Of a DNA stretch of 64,000 bases, positions 30,714-39,990 are shown in pieces. A model generated the notes under the pieces. It was not told the DNA's origin. It saw nothing but the letters and a program-made list of their open reading frames with translations, and made no database searches. The position numbers and the translations under genes are program-made. This DNA is from Cerrena zonata (taxonomy: Eukaryota > Basidiomycota > Agaricomycetes > Polyporales > Cerrenaceae), in NCBI GenBank assembly GCA_038087015.1, contig JASBNA010000043.1:310001-374000 (forward strand), read 5' to 3'. Each line of letters begins with the position of its first letter. The first letter of the stretch is position 1.

Positions 30714-31861
30714 TGTGATTATTGTTTATTGATCAAGTTATTGAATGATTATTGAATGATTATTAAAATCCAAGAAGATAATTTGAGATCAACTTCGATA
30801 TTTATACAATTCAGCACTGACCTCAGATCTACGACGATCAAGTGTGCTGGTCCATCTCAAGCCTACGTAACCATAGAACTATCCGAATCATCCAAACATG
30901 ACCCTGAAAGCTGGCTAGGATCAATGAAATCAATAGATGCAACCGAAACTAAGCTACTGAGAAAAACAAACATACACCTTGCTTGGGGTCACAAGCACAA
31001 ACTGGTTGAGAACCCCTTGATCCACATTATGATCCATGCTGGTCATATGTCGTAAAATAGTAACCAGACATAGCTTCCTGTCATTTTCCTAGAGTTGACA
31101 TGGCTGGATTGTGTTTGCAACTGCCAAAACACCAGTTTTTGTGTTGTTGCGAAAATGAAATTTAATGGCTGGTAAATTGTTTTGGGACATCGGCGCACGA
31201 CCCGACATCAGTCTGTTTCCCCATACAAAAATTTGAAAATAGGTTATCAAAACAGACTGCTTGGATTGGGTTCTGTTGATCAGCTACGATTAGCGTTGCT
31301 GTAAACAAGCGACTGGCTGAGCCTAGCCAGCAAGCGGACCGTTTGTTAAGGGACCGAAAGCCTCTTTTTACAACCATATTGTCATCAGCAGATCAAACTT
31401 AGAACAGAAATAAGCTCAAGACGGTGTCTCAGATCAAAGACCCGTTCACCGGAAGGGAGTCCAATTCACAAACTCGTCTCTGGGAACCATAGATACCGGC
31501 ATGTCTGCTTTCAAATTGACAATGGTTTGCGTTCAAAGTTACCAGTGGAATACCCTAACAGCCCTAACAACCCTAACAATAAGTAATGTTCACGAACAGT
31601 CACGAACAGTCACGAACAGTCACGACACAGTCACACCCAGTCCCAGTCAGACACATAGATTCAATCACAAATAGTTTAATTGAATATTTGCAATCCAAAA
31701 AGCCCGTACACGACCCATTTTGCTACTCAATTTGGTAGCAAAATGCAGCACAATTTTTTTTTCTCCTTCGGTGAGAGCATCAGACTGACGAAGTATTTAA
31801 AGAAAAAAATTTCAAGTAAGAAGAACTAGCTGGATCCTGTAGGAAAACATAGGGATAGAAG
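30714..31861. promoter_or_regulatory. PIR1-SET intergenic with CCCTAA sites and short tandem repeats
   Basis: 1.15 kb shared divergent promoter. Three (A/G)CCCTAA sequences at exact 9-bp spacing (31552, 31561, 31570) match the Tbf1/telomeric-type core. Three perfect CACGAACAGT units at 31591-31620 are followed by decayed CACGACACAG and CCCAGT variants. A C-rich to A-rich transition precedes the SET gene. The ORFs here are noise. Confidence 0.5.
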
Positions 31862-33484
31862 ATGCCAGCGACGCGTCAGCAATTGGACACTTTATTAGAG
31901 TGGGCAAGCGAGAATGGGACCAAGATCCATCTGAAGTAAACTTTGAAATTGGGATTAACGGAGTTGGAGCCTACTTCAATAATAAAAGCGGAGGAGAGGT
32001 TGTAATACAAGAACCATTGATAAGTGTACCTGAAAGCATTATGATCACGCCCAAGTTAGTAACAGACTATTTTGCCACCACTGCAGAAGGGAAAAAGTTA
32101 GTTAATAAAGTTAGTAGTGTTGAACTTTTTAAACTTTTTTTAAGTAAATTTAAGGACGGAGAATCACAAGAAGAAATTGGAATTAAATTTAAACCATTTT
32201 TCAAGATATTACCAAGTGCTAAAGATTTGAATATACCCTTTTTCTGGAAAGAGAAGGAAACTGCATTATTGCAAAACACGGATGCAGAATTCTTCTTACA
32301 GAATAGTCTAACTCTGCTTTATGAAGGATGGATGAAAATAAGTCAGATCTTGGGTGGGGATCCAAACAAGAGTTTAGTCTTGATGAATGGTATAAATGGA
32401 CAGAGGATGATTCGGGCGACTGGTTAGATTTCCCAAGTTATGTTTGGGCTAGTTGTATATTGAGTTCAAGAGGATTCCCATCGATTCTTATTGAGCCAGG
32501 AGTGAAAGAAGAAGATTAATCTTGGTGCCTATAATGGATTTGACTAATCATGTGAACGATGCTCAAGTTAAATGGATACCCAAATTTGAAAATCATACCA
32601 AATATATTGATTTCAATGTTCTTGATGGGTACCCCATTGGCAAACAAGAAATTTATAATAATTATGGTAATAAGGATAATCTAACTTTACTTTTCGGTTA
32701 TGGCTTTATTGATGAAAATAATAAATATGGTAAAACCACCATATCGATGCAATTAGATTTGAATAGTGTTAACAAAGCAATAGCTTTAGGAGTTGCCATA
32801 CCAGATAAGCCACTACAAACGTTCGAAATCTCACACGAGCAACCAATCAATGAAGTCTTTCTCGATATGATGCAAGCCAATTTAAAATTGGATTATGAAA
32901 TAAGCTTTAAAACTCATCGCACTAAGTTAGAGGCCATCGAACAAATGCTATCAATCTACGAAGTTAAATTAAATCAAATGAAACAAAAAGATGATTTTGA
33001 AAAAATCAATAATGCAGCCGTCATCAAAACCATTAAAGGATACAAGAAGTGCCAAAGATTATTAATACAGAAATCTTATGACGAACTAAACCGATTATTG
33101 AAAACAAGCTTAAAAGAAAGTAAGGCAGTTTTATTCAAGAAAAAATACGCCAATGACGGAGAATTTTCGCGTTTGGTTGAAAACTTTTATCAATTTGCAA
33201 ATTTGGAAGAGTCTAAACACCAAGATTATTATGATTATATAGTAATCTTGTATATATTATTATCTAAAGAAGGTTGGATTAAACAAAAACTAGGACAAAT
33301 GAGAAAAATCATTGGTGAAATAACTCCGGCCGATGAAATGCGCGAAATATACCAAAATAAAATGAAAATTCCTCAAATAGCAAAAGAGATCACCATTGAC
33401 GAGTGGTTTATTGCCGATAAAGTGTACGATGTAATGGTTTATACCAAGGCATCAAATGGAGAAACCTACTTGATAAATAATTGA
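31862..33484 (+). pseudogene. SET-domain lysine methyltransferase (Rkm1/Efm1/SETD3-like), three frameshifts
   Basis: Class of SET enzymes that methylate ribosomal proteins or elongation factors. ATG 31862 opens MPATRQQLDTLLEWASENG, frame shifts near 31930 into EVNFEIGINGVGAYF, again near 32325 into WGSKQEFSLDEWYKWTEDDS, and again near 32513 into LVPIMDLTNHVNDAQVKW. Each shift is equivalent to one missing base. The SET catalytic N-H motif (DLTNHVND) and GxG-like LTLLFGYGF are preserved, followed by a Rubis-type substrate-binding C-terminal region. There are no nonsense substitutions apart from those created by the shifts, and conserved residues look normal. It is therefore either a very young pseudogene or a working gene with three assembly errors. 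Confidence 0.75.
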
Positions 33485-33668
33485 ACGAAAAAAAAAAAAT
33501 AAAAAGGAATTCCGACCCCTAGCTGCAATGCACCTTCGATGACTAGACATAATTCCGGTTAATTACCTACATTACATAAAGCATTATGATCGGCTAACAC
33601 AAAAAAATATCCGATTGAAACAATTAATAAATAGAGTTAATAAATAGAAGTTATAAATAATAAATAGA

Positions 33669-34595
33669 CTAAAGCTCATCTCTTACGTTAAGTAATTTGT
33701 TTAATTTTTTGGAATCAACCCCATCACTGATTTTGGTTTCCCATGTTCTCAACGGAGAAAAGGGACCTTGGGCTAATTGATAATCGTAGAAGCCTTGCAT
33801 GATACGTTCTTTTGAATTTGCAACAAAAGGACCATGTTGAATTGAATTTTGATTTAATTTTAATCCTCCAATAAGAACAAAATCGGCTTCTTTTGATCCA
33901 GAAGGAACTTCACCTTTAATAGTATCACCATCCATATTGAAAAATAAAGTATCGTATTGATGATAAACTTTATCATTGATTTTTAAGTCACCATCTAAAA
34001 TATAAAGGAAAGTATTGAAATTAGGTTCAACAAATTGTTCAAAATTAGCCCCTGATTTAACTTGGTAATGATAATAAAACATTGGAGTATAAGCTAATTC
34101 TTTAAGTGATTCAACATTACCAACTTTACCACTGATGACTTTAACTTTAACTGAATCATCTTGGTAAATTGGAATTTCGTCATTTCTTAAATCTCTATAT
34201 CTTGGAGTTGATTCTTTCAAGTCATTTGGTAAATCAACCCATAATTGCATACCAACAACATTTGATAAATCTTCTTGTTTAACTGGCATTTCACTGTGAA
34301 CGATCCCTTTACCAGCAGTCATGAATTGTAAATCACCAGGATTCAATACACTCAAATGATTATTAAAATCTTCATGAACCATTTGTCCTTTGGTAATATA
34401 AGTAATTGTTTCTTGTCCTAAATGGGGGTGATGAGGAAATCCTGCGTCTGGCAGCACATTGAAATGATCCAACATTAGAAATGGATCGAAATTTCTCATC
34501 TTCATATTCCCAATTGAGCGGCGGACTCTGGCACCCGCACCTTCAGATTGCTCAATTGCAAGCATGCTTTTATAAATTGTACGTAATGACACCAT
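33669..34595 (-). CDS. pirin-family protein
   Basis: Cupin-fold iron protein of the pirin family (PRN genes in C. albicans); roles as a redox-sensing transcription cofactor or quercetinase-like enzyme are known for other members. It has 308 residues from ATG 34595. Iron ligands are visible: H56 and H58 in PHHPHLGQE, and H100 and E102 in IVHSEMP. The C-terminal cupin includes FNTFLYILDGDLKI. Tail-to-tail with the SET gene (184 bp). Frame intact. Confidence 0.93.
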   Translation of the reverse strand: MVSLRTIYKSMLAIEQSEGAGARVRRSIGNMKMRNFDPFLMLDHFNVLPDAGFPHHPHLGQETITYITKGQMVHEDFNNHLSVLNPGDLQFMTAGKGIVHSEMPVKQEDLSNVVGMQLWVDLPNDLKESTPRYRDLRNDEIPIYQDDSVKVKVISGKVGNVESLKELAYTPMFYYHYQVKSGANFEQFVEPNFNTFLYILDGDLKINDKVYHQYDTLFFNMDGDTIKGEVPSGSKEADFVLIGGLKLNQNSIQHGPFVANSKERIMQGFYDYQLAQGPFSPLRTWETKISDGVDSKKLNKLLNVRDEL

Positions 34596-35744
34596 TATTG
34601 ATAGTTAGATTGTGTTTTGATAATAATCTTGAAAAAAAAAAAAACAACATTGATTCTTTCCAAAGGACCCTTTCCTCCTTATATACCATCAGACATTGAG
34701 ATCTTTGTAAAAAATTATTAATCTGCTCTTGAGTAATGCATTATGAATAAATCTCTAATGGATTAGTCATGTAGCAAGAATGTCGCGCATCCCCCAAAGT
34801 GTGTAAGCGATGAGTAATGCGACATTTGCAGGGTCGTTTTCGGAGAACTTGCCAGACTCAAGACCCGTCCATCAGCCAGCTAGTGCCACGTGACGTGGCG
34901 AGAGCAGTCGGAAAAAAGAAAGCCTTCCGCTTACATAAGCCTTCATCGGAAAATAAGCAAAGCAGTGAAAAAAAAAAAAAAGAAATTCAAACAATCAGAA
35001 CTCATGCAGGAATTAGCGAAACAAACACTAAAAGAAAGCAAAGATGCGCTCTTGCACAAGTCGCAGACAAAATCTTTTGGATGTTCGTATCTCCACACCA
35101 CTATATATCTGAGTTATAAGATCTTTTGTACGTGGTATGCATGAAAGCAATTTAGATTGACGTTAGATGATCTACACAATATACTCTGCATAACTCAAGG
35201 CTATTTAGCTAGTCACGGGTTCAGCAAAAAGAATAAATCAAGTAGAGGCGAGCTCATCAAGATTGAAAAGCAAAAGAAATACGGCAAGGAGAGGCACCAG
35301 TAACCAGAAAAAAAAAAGAAAGAAAAGGCAGAAAAGGTAGAAAAGGCAATCATTCTTATAAAAAATAAATAAGGCCGAAAAAAAAAAAAAAAAACTAATT
35401 CATCAACACCGAATTGAAACCAAAAAATAAAACAAAAATAAGAGACCATAAAAGTGTCGATCTTTTTATTTTATTTACATATTTTTTTTATTTTAATTTT
35501 ATTTTTTTATTTTTTTTTTTGTTTTGGCTGGAGATTTTCATTTTTTTTTGTTTTTTTTTGTTTGGTGATTATTATTCAGTATTATTTTTCCTATTATTTT
35601 TCCTATTATTAAGTTTTTGAAAGTTCGATTTTTTTTTTTTTTTTTTTTTTTTTTCTCTTTTAATTTAGAAATGTTATTATGAGTATAAGTATAGGATAGA
35701 TTGTTTCTTGTTTTTCAAAAGTCGTGAACCTAGTGAAACAACTA
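34596..35744. promoter_or_regulatory. divergent pirin / C2H2 factor promoter region
   Basis: 1.15 kb. It holds AATGTCGCGC (34779-34788), an exact PAC-type GCGATGAG (34807-34814), ATGCGACATTT (34817-34827), and GCCACGTGACGTGGC (34885-34899), an inverted repeat of GCCACGT around one G that contains a CACGTG box. Beyond 35280 come long A-runs and then T-runs, the longest at about 35631-35653, before the C2H2 ATG. ORFs in this stretch are homopolymer artefacts. Confidence 0.5.
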
Positions 35745-36965
35745 ATGAGTAACTCCAATTACCAACATAATATTTTCAATATTAATGAAGTACCGTTTCA
35801 AGAGGTAGACCAAACTGAACAAAATGAACAGGTACCAGTGCCAGTACCAGAGGTCACGGGACCCGTCCCATATTCGGAGAACTACCAAGTTCCCCCCATA
35901 CAGCCGGTTCAAATACCCTCGATACCGTATTCATCATACTCGGTGAATGCCCCGAATATACCAATAATGAACCAAGTTTCAGGACACAACCAGGTGCACC
36001 AACTATCGATGAATCAGGCTCCGATAAATCAGGTGCCGATTAGTCAAGTGACCATGAACCAGATGCCTATACAGAAAACAAATCCAATACAGAATAGTCA
36101 GATACAAAATAGTCAGATACAAGGTAGTCAAGTACAAGGTAGCCAAGTACAAGGTAGCCAACTACAAGGTAGTCAGATGCAAGGTAGTCAGATGCAAGGT
36201 AGTCAGATGCAAGGTAGTCAGATGCAAGGTAGTCAGATGCAAGGTAGTCAGATACAAACTCAAATATCAGGGCAAGCACCTCAAGGATTACCTCAAATAC
36301 CTCAAGGATTACCTCAAATACCTCAAGGATTACCTCAAATACCTCAGGGAATACCTCAAATGCCTCAAGCACCTCAAAATCAACCGGTCCAGAACCCAGA
36401 GCCGACCGTGCAACCAGTACACCAACCAGTACTACCGGTACAAACAGCACCAGCTCAACCAATACAACCAGGACTGAATCAAACAGGCATTCAAATATCA
36501 CAGACAAACCCGATACAAAACGTACCTAGCCAAACAACACAAGTAGACTTGTCATATAATGATTTATATTACCAACCAATAAAATATGATAATCATTTTA
36601 ATTTTAATATGATAACATCACAAGCACCTATTCAACTACCAGTTCAACAATCAATACAATCACAAATTTCGCAAACGCCAATCCAAACCCCAAAAAGAAC
36701 AAAATCCAAAATAATGATCAACGATATGAAACCGGAAACCGCAGCAAGAAACAGATGTCCAATTTGTCAAAAACAATTTAAAAGACCGAGCTCTTTACAA
36801 ACTCATATTTATTCTCACACTGGAGAAAAATTATTTAAATGTCCTTGGGTTGATTGTGGAAGATTATTCAGTGTTAAATCAAATATGACTAGACATACTA
36901 GAATTCACGAACGAGACATGAAATTCAATACTTCAACGAATAATACAAACAATAATGTACCTTAA
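35745..36965 (+). CDS. C2H2 zinc-finger transcription factor with Gln-rich tandem repeats
   Basis: First ATG at 35745 (406 residues); codons upstream are non-ATG. Residues 1-310 are Q/P/N-rich, with about ten GSQ(M/V/I/L)Q pentapeptides (residues about 120-175) and four (G)LPQIPQ heptads (about 181-208). Two C2H2 fingers close the protein: CPICQKQFKRPSSLQTHIYS...H (about 336) and CPWVDCGRLFSVKSNMTRH...H, joined by the TGEKLFK linker. The finger pair resembles the Cas5/Cmr3-like fungal group, so a DNA-binding regulator with a prion-like activation domain is likely; targets unknown. Frame intact. Confidence 0.85.
   Translation: MSNSNYQHNIFNINEVPFQEVDQTEQNEQVPVPVPEVTGPVPYSENYQVPPIQPVQIPSIPYSSYSVNAPNIPIMNQVSGHNQVHQLSMNQAPINQVPISQVTMNQMPIQKTNPIQNSQIQNSQIQGSQVQGSQVQGSQLQGSQMQGSQMQGSQMQGSQMQGSQMQGSQIQTQISGQAPQGLPQIPQGLPQIPQGLPQIPQGIPQMPQAPQNQPVQNPEPTVQPVHQPVLPVQTAPAQPIQPGLNQTGIQISQTNPIQNVPSQTTQVDLSYNDLYYQPIKYDNHFNFNMITSQAPIQLPVQQSIQSQISQTPIQTPKRTKSKIMINDMKPETAARNRCPICQKQFKRPSSLQTHIYSHTGEKLFKCPWVDCGRLFSVKSNMTRHTRIHERDMKFNTSTNNTNNNVP
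36105..36368 (+). repeat. in-frame coding minisatellites, 15 bp then 21 bp
   Basis: Block 1 (about 36105-36255): tandem 15-mers of CAAGGTAGTCAGATG type, six nearly identical at the 3' end. Block 2 (36285-36368): three perfect 21-mers starting GGATTACCTCAAATACCTCA and a fourth degenerate copy. Both periods are multiples of three, so copy change keeps the frame. Confidence 0.92.
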
Positions 36966-38068
36966 TAATTCCCATGTAATATAGACCTTTGCATTTGCAT
37001 CAATAGTTACCCATGTTTGCATTTTTCCTAATGTAATGTTTTTCATTTTAATTCATTACTTTATATAATAATAGTACCATCAGTACTTGTACTCATATGT
37101 ACTCATACTCATTAACTTCACAAACTTCTTCATCTGTAACAATACTCATCTTCTACTACTCATATCCCTTTTTTTTTTGAACTTGTACCTCTAAAACTTG
37201 CAAAGAAAAGGGCTGTTAAAGGTTTTGTCAAAAAAAAGATCGTCGTTTTTTTTTTTTGTCTCGTTTTCTTTGTTTTGTTTCCCGAGCCACCGGTCAAGCC
37301 CGCGCAACTTCCCCATCTGGAACTAAGCGCCCGGGGGCACCACCGGTCGTGCCCTGCTCCCCTCCTCCGTAACCAGCGACAAACCAATTCTATCAAAATA
37401 CCCTTTCCAAAGAAAAAATAGAAAAAATAGAACAAAAAAGTGCTATCGAAAATTGTGTATTAAGGTACTAAACATGCTTCTTTTTCCGAAAATAGACAAA
37501 GAGTTGGCGGTGTAATGTAAACCATCAAACTATCGGGATAGTACTCAATGCTTTTCGCCAATCATTGTAGTAACACGAAGCTTTTAAGTACACGAATTGC
37601 ATTGGATCAGCAGTCGATCCTCTTTGTTAACTCATGGAATTAATTTGGCTAACTAGGTTTCACTAACCCGGTCTAACTTTATTTTACTCATACATGCTTG
37701 TACATAGCCTAACACAACCAACGGTTTCTGTAAAGACTATTTTCATGAACTTAGTGCCTTTGGTGCAATCCCCAACGTGATTAGAAGGAAACTTGTCAAA
37801 AGACAACGAAAAAAAATATCAAAAGAGACAAAAATAAGGTAAAAAAATAAAACAAAACAAAATAAAAAAAATAATAACAAAAAGTCGTTTGCTGGTCAGA
37901 AAACATAAGACACCCATACACCAAAGAAACGAGGAAGTGCACCTACCAATAGCCTACATTTTTGGGCCCATACACCAGACGATACTTTTCGACCAACCAA
38001 AACTCGCAGTTTTATAATCTAAGGCCATTAATATATACCTACTAAAATTATTCAATCACTATTGTATA
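36966..38068. other. C2H2 factor to NDUFB2-like spacer
   Basis: 1.1 kb. It contains a GC-rich island at about 37280-37380 with ACCGGTC twice, flanked by T/A homopolymers, and A-rich runs at 37800-37890 upstream of the small gene. No gene recognised; the 91-codon - ORF is composition noise. Confidence 0.4.
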
Positions 38069-38248
38069 ATGGCTGGTCATATTGCAAGATATATTCGTCA
38101 TGCTCCAGTAGCACATCCTCATGTGGACGCCAAAATCAAATGGGCATCCAAGTTCTTGGGAGCCACCATGTGGTTTTACATTTTTTATAGGGTTAAAGAA
38201 GATGGACCAGTTATGTTTGGTCAAAAATTACCATTTGAACATCATTAA
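38069..38248 (+). CDS. putative complex I accessory subunit, NDUFB2 (AGGG)-like
   Basis: A 59-residue protein, too short for most ORF cut-offs. The sequence starts MAGHIARYIRHAPVAHPHVD and contains one membrane-anchor helix, KFLGATMWFYIFYRVKEDG, then VMFGQKLPF. The stretch FLGATMWFYIFYRV...G matches the FFSGLMWFWILWRF...G core of human NDUFB2, a single-span inner-membrane subunit of NADH:ubiquinone oxidoreductase. Good ATG context (ATAATGG) and tail-to-tail spacing of 44 bp with the next gene. Complex I is lost in Saccharomyces, so this fits a CTG-clade species. The family assignment is by eye. Confidence 0.7.
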   Translation: MAGHIARYIRHAPVAHPHVDAKIKWASKFLGATMWFYIFYRVKEDGPVMFGQKLPFEHH

Positions 38249-38292
38249 ATTTATATAAAATTAATACATTATTTATTTACTTGAAGCAAACT

Positions 38293-39778
38293 TCATTTTT
38301 GTAATCTAGTCTTTGCTCTAGTTTTGAATTTACCTCGAGCTCTATTAGAACGAGATCCTCGTTCTAATAATCGTTTACTACGAATCAAATTATCTTCGAA
38401 TACTTCTCTTTTAATTCCAGTCTTTGGAGAATACTCAATAGCATCAATAGATGGTTTTTGTTCTCTTGACTGTGGGGAGCTTGGTTTTTTAAAATTAAAG
38501 TTGAATCCTTGACTTTTACAATAATCTAATTTGAAATTCCCATATTTAGTTAGTTTGAAAATCATCATATTAAGCTCTTTTTCTTTTTCTTCTATTCTTC
38601 TTTCTTCTTCTTCTTCTTCCATTATTAAATTGGTTAGATTAAAATGCCATAGATTGTAATATGCACTGAAATAGTAATCATTGATTTTTTTCAATATTTG
38701 TTTTTGTATCTCATAATTTTCTTCCACTTCCTCTTCCTCTTCTTCATCTCCAAATGTTAATGGTATTATCTTATCGTTAGTCTCATTAATCGAGATTGGA
38801 ATTTTATCGAATATTTTCAATCCAATCTCAATCGTTTGTCTCAAATTGGTTGATTCTTCCTTGGGATATTGTTCTAAAACTTCTAAAATATGCTTTTTAA
38901 CAACTACCCATAACTCTCCTAAAATTAATCTTAATCTTGAAAATTTAGATCGATAATTCTCAATATATCCCGCAGATCCTCCCATACTATCAACGAAACT
39001 CATCCCATTCCCCATAACTGGATATCTAAAATGTAATCCTTGACTTATCGTAAAATTTGCGTGAGTTATAATTGCTAAATGTTCCAAAATTGGACTTTTA
39101 ATTATAGGAGCATAACTTACAAATATATTAATGCTCTCTTTAGCATTCATTTCTTCTGGATCATCATATATAATTGGCTGATCTGCGTTAAAGTAATCCA
39201 TAAATCTCCAACTTTCCCACTTAAATATTCATAATTGAGATTCCCATGATCAAATAGATTATGTATTTTAACATTCCCACTAATTCCGTATATCTTGATA
39301 CTTGGCTGATTTTTATTAGGGTTTATTATCTCATGAATTTTCAAATGATCAATTATATATAAATTAGGTATTTGATATTCTCCAATTTGAAACTTATTGA
39401 TAATCTTTGGATCATCCAATGGGCCAAAAGTTGTATAAACTGGACATGGCAATCTTTTGTGTCCTTTTAAATATAATTCCATATCACTTATCGGATTATT
39501 TCGTAATTTATTCGTAAATATTTCATAATCCTTATCATTGTTATTAGCATTCGATTTAATCGTTGATAAATTATTCAATTCTTCCACTAACCTGGAATCT
39601 AATTTCTTAGAAAACGATACAATCTGCTTTAAGTAATTCAAGTCCTTATAATCTTCAATTGTCTCTTGATCCAAAATCCAAAATTACCAGTATGAATTAT
39701 ATATTCAACCGATTCATTATAAACTTGGTGGATTGCTTCGAAGTTCCCTTGTACATCTGATACTGCTGCTATCCTCAT
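38293..39778 (-). pseudogene. DUF2433 metallophosphoesterase-like protein, two frameshifts
   Basis: Fungal calcineurin-like phosphoesterase-fold family of unknown function. ATG 39778 opens MRIAAVSDVQGNFEAIHQVY and HTGNFGF, the phosphoesterase N-terminal motifs, with Asn where active enzymes have Asp in GDFG. The frame then shifts near 39690 (TTTT run) into DQETIEDYKDLNYLKQ, continues through LPCPVYTTFGPLDDPKIINK, and shifts again near 39170 (AAA run) into INIFVSYAPIIKSP and ISQGLHFRYP. Each equals one missing base in a homopolymer. The C-terminal half holds acidic and basic low-complexity stretches. As read, the gene is broken; assembly error in both runs is plausible. Confidence 0.75.
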
Positions 39779-39990
39779 CGAATCCTTCCCCAGCATCGGT
39801 ACAATTTCGGCCTTGTTCTATTTTACTCGTGTGTGTATAAAACCTGATTTCGAGGGCCCCAATTGATTTGATAAGATTATCCCTTGGTTCCTAATATTTA
39901 GGTCTTTTTTCGAAAAGTGCGGGAGAAATCATCAACTTTTTGTTACTTCATCAAAAGACAACCAATCCTCTTTTATTCAACCATTTCAAT

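Noticed and set aside
37160..37435. GC-rich island as rRNA or tRNA fragment
   Set aside because: No cloverleaf or recognisable rRNA segment; only ACCGGTC repeated.
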